A DNA stretch of 64,000 nucleotides from Cheiracanthium punctorium (taxonomy: Eukaryota > Arthropoda > Arachnida > Araneae > Cheiracanthiidae). The notes under the pieces are model-generated. The model saw only the letters and a list, made by a program, of their open reading frames with translations. It did no database searches and was not told the origin of the DNA. The position numbers were made by a program, and so were the translations under genes. This document shows positions 48,201 through 61,643 of the stretch, in pieces. Numbering within the stretch: the stretch's first letter is position 1; each line of letters begins with the position of its first letter. The DNA lies in contig JAWZYV010001774.1 of assembly GCA_038373885.1 (NCBI GenBank), forward strand, positions 868,001 through 932,000, in the 5' to 3' direction.

Positions 48201-51200
48201 TAGTCGAAACTCAAATCACCACGGTTTAGGAGGAGATAAGCTGACAAGGTTTGACAGCGCCAGCGGCCTTTACTTTTTTTTAGAATAGAGAGATTCTTTT
48301 GTTTACTTTCACTTCCCTGTCTACAAAAGCCATGATCGTTGAGTTGAGCTGAGATTCAAGTCAATGTTTATCCCCCTCCTCCCCGGTCGTTATACCTCTT
48401 TTGATAACACTCCAGATTGTTTCCGAAGCGCCCTCATAATGTTATGATAGGTGCCTACATATCACGCTCCTCTTAACGAGTGGGCAGGCAATGGGAAAAC
48501 TAAACCCTCCCCAGATGGTCATCGCGACATTCCGCCATTGAACTTTATCAATCATACCCACACTCGCATTCCTCTTCCAATCCAATTCTTGCCATGGCAA
48601 CGAAACCGATCATATATATATTTAACGCGCACGGTTCTTGATGGTGAGAGGTAGTTTTTGAAAAATGGCTTTGCATAATGAAAAACATTTAATAATGATG
48701 ATGTGTTCCGAAACACTTCCTGAAAAACAGGGTACTTAATAAAACGTGAACACTTTGCGTATGAGGTTTTAAAGTTGATATACTTTTTATTCTTATTTTG
48801 AAAGTAAATTGTCGCGTACTGATTGTGTACGTTTTGGCTTCTATAATTTACTTAAATCGAAATTGTAAACTGAAATGAAATTACACGTCAGTTATATACA
48901 TTTCCGTAGCGTGTTTGTATGATTTAAATTTTTCTCTAATCGAAAATTATATCCAACCGAGGTAACATCTATAAACGGTATTTACATAACCTCAAATTAA
49001 TAAATGAAATGAAATGTATCAGTCATTAAATACAAAAAAACAAAAAAAAAAACATTTTGAGTCCACGTAATCATAACTTTTCAGGAATCCATAGTCGTAC
49101 AAAACACAAACACTTGGAATGTGGAGAGTAACTGCTTAAATCTTACTATTTTCAAAATATGTAAACTGTTCTTAGAAATTTTTTCTTTATTAAAAGTAAT
49201 ATTAAAATAAATTTAAACTTTTTATACTGCCCATAAGTTGTTTGAGAAACTCTGATTTTTTTTTTTTTTTTTTTTTTTTAGTTGCCAAACTAAAAGGTTC
49301 AAGCTTTTCAAATATTTTTGTATTATGGCAAGTCTAAACGAGGGTAATCTGCCAGGAGGGGGGGTGCCTTGGGTGGGGGGACATTTTAAACATTCTTTCA
49401 AACCCATATTCACGTTACATCTGGAGAAGACCTCCCAAAACTCCTACACGTTAGATCGACAGGCGCGCGGTCGACCCGAACGCGGAACCTTCACTCTTCA
49501 ACCATCTACCATGTCCAGTGTCTTGTCCACTCAGTTCTGATGGGGCCTGTCATGCTAAAAGACAGACATCTTCCTCTTTCCTAAACAGGGATATTGAGCA
49601 ACGAGACAGTTTTGCAGTTGCTACGCGAGTAGGGATGGATGCGAGACGAATTTTCTCAAGACGAGACAAGATTTACAGCTTTTTTGGGAGGCGAGACAAA
49701 CACTTACGGTATTGGAATTTCACGAGACCAAACCAGGGTTTTTCGGCTATTGCGCGAAGCGAGAGAGGTCTATTTTTCGTATCGCCTCCATCCCTGTATA
49801 CGAGACAAGATTGTCGTCTCGCAACCATCTCTGTAAGAGACATTCTTAAAATGAAACATAACAGCCCTGTATTCATAACATATTTATTGAAAATGAAGTA
49901 AGAAACATCTAAATTATTAACATTTTCAAGTACTATCAATATCAAGGAACGCAATCCCTTTTTTCAGAGCACTGTCTTTCATGGTTCTGCAGTTGGCTGT
50001 TATTGGTAACGTTGATGACACAATCGCGTTTTTGAACGGGAGAAGATGTAATATTGATCTACATCGGAATTCCCCCCCCCCCCCCCAGTTTTTGGATCTA
50101 TCTGTAAATTTCGCACCTCTACCAGAAAAAGAAAAGTGTTTTGGAAAAATTATGGATCATGTCTTTTTAGTCATGTTGTTCTTTCAGTCATGTTTTTTTT
50201 AGAGGATTGATTCAATTATATTACGTTACTTATAAACTTTTACATTGAGCTTTCAATAGCTCATAAGAAAAGAAAAGGAAAAGAAAGAAAAATGAAATGC
50301 GTCTTTAGGAAAAAATTTTGGCTTATGAATTTTTTTTAATGATTTATTCAATTGAATTATTTTGTTTATAATTTTTTTGCTTTTTTATAGAAAGCCAATG
50401 CTCTAGCGCATGAGAAACAGCTGGCTCTTGTGTAAACCAGTGAATTGGTGAACGGTTGATAAGTTTGTGGTTTGGAGCCCCTTTGCTTCCTTGTACAGTT
50501 TCACTACTCCTTAATGCCCATTATCAAATAATAATAATAGTAAAAATAAACACCTATCACAAGTTTGAAAATATCAGTTCATGTGTTTCTAATCCCTATA
50601 AAAATACGGTATTAACTACATGCAACTTGCATGCACCTACTTGAAGAATACCTTTTATCCCCCAGGGGTTCCGTTATTCCCAATCCTATTGAATTTATTA
50701 ATACTCAGTTATGCACTGTCTAAACATTTCAGGATGTTGTACTCTATTCCTCAGCTGTTACTGCTCCCATGTTGCCTAAGTGAGTCAAAACTTCACTGGA
50801 CCACCCTAAGAAACAGAGCTATCTGTTGAACAGTACACGCCCGCACACACACATCAACAAAAATCTTAAATTGTCATTTCAAAAAGAAACAAACCAAATA
50901 TTTTGGTTCCCTTTTTTGTGACTAAAGATGACAGAGTGAGACAATTTAAACAAAAATAGTCAATTTAGTGACCCTTTTATAAAACTAGTGACTTTTTGGT
51001 GACTGAAAAACTAGCGACTGTTTAGTCTAAATTAGTAACCAGTGAGAACCCTACCCTGCTTCTTCTCTGATGAAATCTGTGCATCCATATTTCATACAAC
51101 TAATTGTGGTGCATTGGTAATGAACTACAGTTCCAAGCATAATGTAAGAAGTTCTGACAGATACACTCAGCAAACAGTACATATACAAATAAGCAAATTA

Positions 51201-54200
51201 CCAGTCTGGGGTGAATGTGCTTTACGAGCGGACATATTTTATACTTCCTTGCGACAACTTGAAACAAGCTACGGCATTGTGATCCAAAGCAGCGATTGTC
51301 TTATCTGTTGCCAACGCCTGTTCTGCAATGACTCTTCTTCCCGATCTGTAATCCGTTACTCATTACCTATTCTGTTTCTGTTCCTCCAAGAGTAGATAAA
51401 ACAGAGAAAGAAAATGATATACATACATGAGTTTTTGGTTTTTGAATGGCCAGTATGAGAGAGTTCCGCTCTGGAATGAAAATAGCGTAAATAAATTCTT
51501 GAAGTGAGAAAGAGAGAGAAAATTGCTTGATTCTCGAACGCTCGGATGAAATTAGAAACTGGTTTTACCAATGCGGGCATGAAATTTTTGTGTGATGTTT
51601 TATACCCGACTATTGTTCTTCCCAAGCTAAGCGCAACCGAACAGAAGCGATATATGTCGGATTACAGCATAAGATAAAAATGTTGTTTGGAACAGTTTGT
51701 AAGTCGGTATGCAAATCGTTCTCTGGTTATAGGTGAGGACGTAAAATAATATATCGCATTTGCGAACTCAAGTCCAGCAAACGTCATGAAAAGAAAAGGA
51801 TCTTCTGATAAGGAACCGTCCATAAATGATGTTACACTGTTTTTCTGTATTTCTGAACCTCTCCTTATGTCACAAAGTGTCACAGTTCACCATATACCCT
51901 CTCCGCTTGTATTGCATGAACTTATACAGTCAAATCTCGTTAGTAAGTCCCCCGGATAAGACGTTACTCAGCATATTACATCATCTTCCCCAGAAGTCCC
52001 TACCTTTTAATACATCTTTTCAGATGTTGTACCCCGCTTATTGCGTCGCTTTTTTTTTTTAAATCACTCTTCTTAAGATGTCACTTTTAAGAGTGCAATA
52101 AACAAACTCGGTCCCACTTTTTGGTCACGGTTATCTACCAAAAGCACTTAATTTTTGTTGAGCAACACTCTTAGCATTTTTACATGCAAAGATATTTGCC
52201 TTATCAAAAAATTTTAGGAATTCCTCCAAGATTATTCTTCGTTCCAACTTCTGTATGGTGGCAAATTAAATAGGACAGATTGTACAGTTAAATTATAAGT
52301 ACTACGAACTACCTTTACATATAATTTTCTTAATTTGTCATTCATTTTATTAATTTAAATTCTTATTCTACTAATTTATATAAATTATAATGTAAGTTAA
52401 TTAGAGACACACTTCCTATATAAACATTTAAAATTTCGTTTTGCATTTAATATAAACTCCGATTAAGAAGTCACTCCTCTTAGTAAATCAATTTAAACTG
52501 GCCCCGAGAGTGATGTTCTGACGAGGTTTGTCTGTACTTGCAGTTCAGAAACAAAGAAATACGTTATAGATCGTTATTTAATATTTTATTTTTTAAACTT
52601 TAGCCGTGTGTTTTATTGACATTAGTGAGTATAATTTTCATTAAGGTGAAGAATTTCTGTAGCTACCATATCCTCCGAATTGACCTTGAATGCTTTTTTC
52701 GTAAAGAAAGGAATGTAAATAAATAAAAAGAAAACTTGTTTTAACCCCATTAAAAAATACCCTCAAATTATCATAATTTCAAAATAACTTCAAAATTTAA
52801 TCGACTGATTTTAAATGTTATTTTTATTTTAAGCAAAATGCGAGATGTCCCACTTCTTGTTACCTTTTCCCTTCCCTTTTTTTCACAATTTCACGAACAC
52901 TCAACCTTCCTCAAAGCGTGGCATCATTTGTAGACGACCCCTAATGACATTTCCCTCCTGTTAATGCTTTTAGTTTATTATCGCTCAAGACCTTGTGTAA
53001 TTAGAATCCTGCTAAAGCAGAAAATGTCTCTAGCAAGGGCGGATTCAGAAACTTTTTTCGGAGGGGGCGCTAATTGTGAATACTCATTTTATCTTGTATA
53101 AAGCCCACTGACTTTGGTGAAAGCCCCGTTTATGTAGTGTAAATGTATTTTTCTCGGAGGGGGCGCATGCCCCCTGCGCCCTCCCCTGGATCCGCCTTTG
53201 GTCTCTAGTAACTCGTACAGTACTCTGATTTGCTGCTGTACTGAGCATTGAAAAATTGGAAATTCCTTACCACAGCAAAGCGTTATATACGCCAAAGAAC
53301 ATTTTTTAAAGGTAAAAATTTCTAGCTCGAGTAAATCTTTGTACGTTAGAGGAGATAATATATGTTTCGAACCCTTGCGACTCCATTTAAGATAAATTTA
53401 ATTACCGTATTTACCCGCGTATAAGTCGAGAAATTTTGGACAAAAAAGAGGCTTTAAAGTTGGGGTTCGACTTATACGTGAGTCCTTAATTTTTAATTAT
53501 ACATTTGGGCAATTTTTAATTATACAGTTGCGTAAATTGGCATGTAACATTGGGAAGGGGGGGAATTTCTTTACTATTGTGGAAAGTATTTTCAAATAGG
53601 TGATAATCTGAATTTTTTTGGAATTTTTGAAGGAGCAATTGCCTCCCCCCCCCGTTGCCTTTGGTAAGTTACGCCTATGTTTGGGCAGACTATTTTGTTA
53701 ACTCAGGAACAAAAACTTGATTCTCATTTTGTTTATTTGTTTGTTTTAATCCCCAGAGAAACATTTTTCACTAGACTTCATGTTTTCACTGCAACACTTT
53801 ACGTTACGCGTTAACAAGCGCATAAACAATATTTACAGTATTTTTCAGTTTTAAAGTTTGAAATAATGTGCAACACTGTAAATATTTTCTATCGTTTCTA
53901 GTTACAAATACTTTTTTTTCAAAATTTATTAATTCTTTTGCTGTTAAAATTGCATGAAATTAGCATGTAGTTTGCAGTGAAAACACCTTTACATCCCCGT
54001 ACTTTTTTTTAGACGCTCAGAGCTGCCGTAGAGAAAATGGTTCTAAATTGTTTGATGTAGTTCGAATTTTTTTTTTTTTCGTAATTACTAACCGCAGTTA
54101 ATAAGAAAAAAAAATATAAAACAGTGCAACAACGACGGAAACATCTGACAATGCATGACAAATCTTGAACCTCAACCAAAGTGGTCATTCTAAGTTCACT

Positions 54201-57200
54201 CTTTTCAAATTACGGAAACTCATTAAAAATAAATTGCAAAATCGCCACTGGAGCAATTACTACTGGACTGTAAACAGCGGGCTCATCTTAAGTAACATTA
54301 GTTTCCGTTGACCTACCACTTTATCTATATTTCTAGAAAAAGAAAATAAAAGAAATTCTTTTCAATCTCACTTCTTTACTGCTCACAACTTTTGCTCACC
54401 TCCTGTATCAAATGTCTGCACGCAAGTTTTACATATTTCATTGTATTAGAGCAGAATTTTAACCAAAATAAACCCATATCCAAGAAGCATTAGTTCTGGC
54501 GTATTTTACGCGAAAAAAAAATACATTATTTCTTTTCACCGATGGCAGCATCTCCGTTTTGCGTTTACTGCTCGACGGCGGAACAATCGCATTGGAACAA
54601 ATGGCAAAACTGTTCCAGTTATGGCACCCCAAGCATGAAGTGCGACTTCTCAACACGCCACTGAAGACGGGTAATAAAGCGGTCATTTCGGCAGACGGAT
54701 GATGCATTTCTAAACTCTTTGTGTACTGTACCAGTAGAGCTTTGTTGAAAGAGTGTATAGTTACGTGTGGCCTCAAGACAGGCATAAGTGTGTTTTGCAT
54801 GAACCAGTAAATTCTAAGGCGTGTTTTTAACCAGAGTATCGGAAGTTCAGCTTTGTTTGACCTTTGGAACAAGCCGTTTGAAGAAAAAAAGAACATTTAA
54901 GAACTTCTGAAAGTTTAACAGCGCACTAAAAACACCATGAACTTCCAGAAGACTTCGATAAGAAGTTTACATTTTGCTGCCGCTAATTTATTGACTTAAC
55001 GAAGTTTAACGCTAATTTTTATTCTTTCTGCACTACTAAAAAGCAGTAAAGTTTGTAAAGAGTATTTGGCGGAGAAAGAGATGGTAAAGCAATCATCCTC
55101 TTCACCCGTAATTATCGTTTAGGTTTGGCATCATCTGACTAATATTGGTTTAGAATACAAGATTTAAAAATTGGTTTTAGAGCAACTTAGCCGCTTCATC
55201 TGTTACAAATGAACAAAAACTGTTATTTTTTTCCCCTGTAGGTATAGTTAAATATATGAATACGTTTTTTATATCCTAGAAAAATTCAAAAGCGGAGATT
55301 GAAAAAACAAAAGAAGCATTCTACTAACTAAAGGGGAGATCTGCAAACACATACACACTAATATTTCAGAGGGATAATTCTTCACTGATTTAATCTAAAA
55401 TTAATAATACGGTCAACTCCGGATATTGTAAACTTTCGGCTATAGTGAAAGCATTTCATTAGTAGTAGTCCCTATTCACATTCATTAGAAATGTTCATAG
55501 CCTTTTCGGTTTTAGTGAACCCTGACTCTGAGTATAGTGAACTTAAAATTTCTCGACGGCAGAAGTGATATTGTTCGATTCCTACAAAAAGCGTCTCTTG
55601 TGTGTTTGAGTAAAGAGAAAAGAGCTCCTGTTCCAAAATACAGGTGATTTGTCAGAGTATACGCTAACATACTTATGCTAAACACGAGGGGGACGGTAGG
55701 GGGTCATAATTTTTTTATTGCTAAAAACTAATGTTTAAACGCATTCACTAACAAAAGTAAGGTACTTTTGAAAGTGAACTAAAAGCGGAAATTTCGCTCT
55801 TGACTATGGACGATTTCATTTTTCATTCCGGGTGCAATATTATCACAAATTAAAAGCCACAGCACCTTTCGCCAACAGAACGGAATGTACATTATTTTTA
55901 TAAATGGGCTTAATTATGTTTGCTTAACTTAATAAATGTTTCTATATCCATAAATATGATCCATTATGTTTGATTTACTTATGAACATACAGTACTTGTA
56001 TAAAATACTATTTTCTAGCTTTCTATTAAGTTTTATTGTTCAACATCGGAAAACATCGGTTGCAGTGAACTTCGGATAGAGTGAGAGAAAGTTGCCGGTC
56101 CTAGAGGTTCACTAATGCGTGTAATATAAATAACACACACGCACACGTATATATATGAGATGATTCTCGGGAATACATCATGTTCTATTCAGGATATTCA
56201 GGAGTTATATTCAGGATATCTATTGAGTTATATTCAGGAATGAGGCTGTCTCACATAATCAACAATTCTTTATTTTCTTTCACCAGTACTGTTCGGCAAA
56301 GCCTTGAAGGAACTGAGACCCGTCTACGCGCTCAGGACCCTTGCTAAAGGAGGGGCGGAGCTTTCCCCTCTAACATTTGCAACTTCTGTTAAACTTATCT
56401 ATAAACAGATACCTAGTTGGCAAACTTGGTAAAAATTGTAACAAAAACTATAATTTACTTTCTATTTCTGGTACACATGGCAAAATTACACAAATCCAGT
56501 TGGCAAAAATAAGAAGCTGGTAATACAGTTGATAAAAAAATAAATAAGTTGGTAAAAACCGATATTTGAGTTGGCATTTTATTGACAACCCCAGTCGAAG
56601 AAAAATAAAAATTATCGCGGTAGATTCCTGAAAGAGTAATTTCAAATCTCATCTCTGGCTATGAGCTTGAGAAAGTCGTTTCATGGATCACACTTTTGGT
56701 CTCTTTCATACTTGAAACCCGTTGACGCCGTTTTGACGGTTTCAGTTACTTTTTTTCTCGGTTGTGTATACTTGATACATTTACTCTGTGTTTATTCTTA
56801 AAAAAAAAAAAAAAGGACACTTATAACTTTAAGAGAATTCTTACAGCCGTGACTGTAATTAAACGCACCATTGACTACCTGACCATTGCCCACTGAATCA
56901 AGAAATAAATTCTCTGCGTCCTGAAACCTATCCCTTTTTTTTTCTAACAACCCCGTTCTCTTCCTGTATAATTTTGTGGGGGACTCCATTCAAGATTCAA
57001 TTCCACACTTCTCTCTTAATGTTCCACTCCTTTTTATTTACTTGTTCGCACGCCATCTCATGATTGTTGCCATTCGCTTTTTTTACAAATGAAGTGCAGG
57101 ATGGAGCCATTGTTGAAGGTTTCCATTGCGGGCGTTACTGGTCTTGTTTTCACTTTCGAACGTAGACTGTCAGGGAAGTCGACGAACTGAATACAGACAA

Positions 57201-60200
57201 AATAGAAAGGAGAAGAGAAAAAATCTTCAAGGCACGATTTTCGCGGAAACAGTTTTATGAGGAATTCTTTTTTATTATTAAATGGTAAATGAATCTGCAT
57301 GCAAGACAACCGATGCTTGCAATTAATTGCTTGCAAATTATTTTTTCACGTGTATTTTTCATCTTGGCATTCAACCATCATGATCAGCCGACTGGGAAAT
57401 TGGCTGGGAGATGAACGCCAAAATTGATTCTTTCACGGCATATTACGGCATGATTCTTCTTCATATTTTACTGTCAAACAGAGCCGTCCATTTTTCAGAG
57501 CCTTCCATTTTTCAGCAGATGCCAGTGCTGTTAAAAATAATCGCGACCATTTTTTTACGGGAAAATACGTGCTAAAAAGTAAAGGATTCTGGTGGAGCTA
57601 TGTCACCTGCAACTATTTTTATAGAAATCCAATCCATTCTTCGTGACTGGCAACATCCAAAACATCAGAGTTGGGTGTTCCCAGAGCGGGAACACTTGCC
57701 TTTAAAGGGATAACTCCATCAAAAAAACTTTGTAAAAATAACACTCCCGGAATGATCGGATTAAGGTACCTTTCATTTATGCTTGAGACTGTGTAGTCTT
57801 GACTTCGCGAGGAATGCGTTCCATCCTCGAGAATCCTCGCGTTAAGTGAAAATTGCGCGTTGTGGGATAGGGTTTCACACGACTTTTTGAAACACATACA
57901 CAGTTACGCAGGTTCAAATTCTGTATAGACCGTGTACGCTAAAAGGAGATGGTGAGCGCAAAATCTGTCCTCCCTGCAAAGTCTTCCATGTTGACAACAA
58001 TACTGGAGCAGCCAGTTCAGGGAGCTGCTCTCATCCGGAATCTGTTCAAAATTAGAAAACCCTCGCGAGCTAACGATGTAGTTCGAAAAAATCATGTGAT
58101 TTTGGTACATAAGTACAAATAAACTAATTATGTCACGGACTTCAAAATTTTGAAACTCTCTCTTTACAAACTGTACTACACACTGAAATAAACGATCAAC
58201 CCGTTTCAGTTACGTAACTTTCAGAAAAAATTCTTAAAAATCGGAAATTTTCGCAAAACGTGTCATTCTTCGAAAAATCTTGCAGCTCAGATCCATGTTT
58301 AAGAATTTTTTCTGAAAATTTCACAAAATGCACAGCTTTTTTCGCTTATTACAGTGTGTAAATCAGCTTATGAAGAACCATCTGGAATTTTTTTTTTGAG
58401 ACCATGGTGCTATTAGTTTATTTCAATGTGCGTACCAAGACTAAAAACCGAGTTTTTTCCATTCGAACTAAGCCCTAAATCGGTTTTCCTCTCATTGGGT
58501 CTCAAACGGATGTATCTCAATTTCGCCGTTATGTGTTGAGAGCGCCCGTCGCCCAGCTGTTAGCCACTAGCAACAACTACAGGCATTAGATTCCACTATA
58601 ATTCCGCACAATATAAGCTTTGCAAAATCCTGTTTTTGGTGGATGTTATCCATTGAGTGGATGTTATCAATTTAATTAGCAAAAAAAAATTTTTTTTCAG
58701 GAAACTTCGGGAGAACTTGAATTGCCTGGTGCTACAGGTCACACGATGTCCTACGCCCAACCGGAATGGTGACCTCATACAGAGAGCCTGGAAGTACATG
58801 GAAGAAAACTGTGATACATTTGGAGGTTGGTTTCAAGCAGTTGGTTATTTGACAATTAATGAATTCAATAAGCTTCCTAAAAGAAAAGATTCTGTCCCCA
58901 CCCTCCCTTTTTTTACGGACTTTACTATTTGTGGTATATGATAGCCAAATAGTCCGAATACATGACCCAAACCCTTGCGTTGTATGCACATTGAAAATAA
59001 CCGATCAGATTTGGTAAACTTCCCTTACATATGGTTTCAACCGGTTTAAGCCCTACATGGCCGACTGGATAAGGCACTCAATACGATAGATGGCTGAAGT
59101 GTGAAGGTTCTGGCCTTCTGTGCGGTTATCAATCTAATGGTTTAGAGTTTTGGATGATTTTCTCCAGATGTGACGAGAGTATGCTCGAGAAGCTCTTAAA
59201 GAGTCCTCTACCTGTCTTGCAAGTTTGCCTTAAAATAGAATTCAATGCAACTGAACCTGCTTTACTTTTTTGTTTTTACACTTTAATGCATTTTTTTTTT
59301 TCATTAAAACCTAATCCACCTTCTTCTATTTTGACTGATTATTGCTGTTAAATGGAAAGATGAATTTGCTTGGTTATGCTAGAAAATTGCCTTTCAGTCT
59401 CATCAGGGATTGCAGACCACTTTAGGCTGTAACAGCAGCTCAAATACCATCCATTGGTAGTTTACAGACTGTAACCCTTTTCCCCCCAAAAAAAGAAAAG
59501 AAAAAGAACAAAACCATATGAGGGGAGCAGGAAGGAGAGAGAATCATGGGTGATTTTTTATAAAAGAGGCTCGATTATCAGGTCCCAATTCTGAGAAGTA
59601 TTTTAAAAGAAAATTAAATTTGGATATTTCACTCGGCGTAGCTAATCAAGGACTGACCCTCTTGCTCCCTTCGCCCATTTAATTATGCTCACAGTAATTT
59701 CAGCTAGTTGTCAGTGGAAGAGACAATTTCTCAGCATTAACACAATTATTTTTTAAATTGCAAACTGCATGAAAATAACTTAATTACTAGTGTTCCACCT
59801 GAAAAGTGATCGTCGTCGCAGGACTTTTGAACAGCTTTAAAAACAAAGCAATGATGTTAAACTCTCGAAAAAATGAATAGTGCGCTTCTTCACCCAATGC
59901 ACTATGGACTATAGTTCAACCATGGCGAGTTGGCGGCCGTGACGTATGAGTCACGTGATGTTTTGAGGGTTTATTTCTGTGTTTTAACCTAAGAATAAAT
60001 TAAGAAGTCAATTAGAAATATCTAGATGATTAATCTAATTTACTTCTTAAGCTTAAACTTAGAAATAAGCTCGCAAAGCACCACGTGACTCATGCGTCAC
60101 AACCGCCAACTCGGGATGGTTTAACTATAATACTAACACTAAAGCTGTATGTCTCAAGCAACTTTCAGAAAAAATTCATAAGCACAAAAAGCGCCTTCAA

Positions 60201-61592
60201 AAATAGGCCAAAGTGTTACCAGTTCAGGGAGATATTGCAAAATTCCGCATGTTTAGCATTTTCCCCTGCGCTCTTCATAACTCCCATGGGTTCATTGTTT
60301 ATAGCAGTTCACAGTAAAACTTGTAAAGAGACATTCTAAATTTTTCTGAGTCTCTGGCGCAATTAAATTTTTTAAAATGTGTTCAAAAATTGCACGATTT
60401 CCAAAAAGAACGCCCTTAACATTTGAAGGGTTTTACTGGGGGAAAAGAAGGTAGCTCCGACTGCTCAAGCTTGCCGAAAACCGTAAAACAAATATTTGGC
60501 GATTTGACACGTAACGAGGCAGGCAGCTTCACCTCTTGAGTAGCCCAACAACTAATTGGAGCTGCATCCTGTTAGTACCAAACGAAAGAGACATTTTCTT
60601 AGATGCAAATAGTAAACGTAACCCCAAACTCTCGTAAAGGAGCTACCTCCTTTTCGCAGCAAGTCCTTCATTTTTTTTATTTTTATTTTTTTTTTTTTTT
60701 TACTTTTGAATAAATGATTGCCTACATTTTTCCTTTATTAGGTTGGTGGAATTACGAATGTTTCCACTTAGAACAAGTCAAGAAGTGCGAAAAAATATTT
60801 GCTCTTCGTGACGCAGCAGTTTCTCACGCCTCCTGTAGGTATGTGCATACATTTTATTTTTGTGTCTTAACCAAAGCTTTTTTTTTTTTTTTTTTCAATA
60901 TAGGGCGTAAAACTTTGTTAACTTTTTCAATCTCAATGTTCTGATTTGTATGATAATTATGAAACATATTTCCGGGCTTGCTTACATCAACTGCAAGACT
61001 ATATATAACTGAGGATCTAGAGCAGGGATGGGCAAAATTTTTCGGTCGCGGGCCAAAAATCGAAAAAAAATGTTTGGCGGGCCAAGATAAATTTTTCTAA
61101 AATTTCAAGAACAATATACAAGTATTACAATTTAAATATAGTAATGAGATGAATGACATTGTGATTTCATTTTTAAAAGTTCCTTATATTGAGGTTCGAA
61201 GTGAGATGCACTGATTCTAAGGAACGAGGCTAAATGCTCTTCTGTCAGTCTACTTCTGAAAGATTTCTCTCTAAGGTTCATAATTGAAAACATTTGTTCT
61301 CATATATAAGATGAAGCAAACATAGCACTGATTTTCTGGGCGTGAGATATTAAATTTGGGAAACTTACTTTCGATAATGATTTTTAAAACGCTGGCATAT
61401 TTAGAAACAAGTGCTTGAGATGATTGTTAGATTGCAATTCAATTAATTCAATCTGACCTCATTGCTTCACAATTTACGTTGAAAGGCATGTTAAAAATGT
61501 CGAATTGTGTTTGAATGGCACTGAAATCTTGAAATCTGCGTTCGAACTCAAAATTCACTTTTTTCAAGCCATCTTCATAATTCTTAATATTG

Positions 61593-61643
<51 letters not shown>

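Larger units (their letters stand above)
39207..58700. other. Intron 2 (19.5 kb)
   Basis: It runs from GTGAGA to a T-run CAG. It contains MITE copies 6, 7 and 8, four SINEs, two pogo-like elements, a hAT MITE with perfect target duplication, TA microsatellites and two short tandem duplications. Stretches 39210-41230, 47240-49320, 49800-51920, 53500-54450 and 56115-57500 hold nothing I can name. Confidence 0.65.

Noticed and set aside
51042..51395. 117-codon + strand frame
   Set aside because: No recognisable domain or composition. The left part overlaps a repeated GTGACT-rich stretch that looks like a transposon end.
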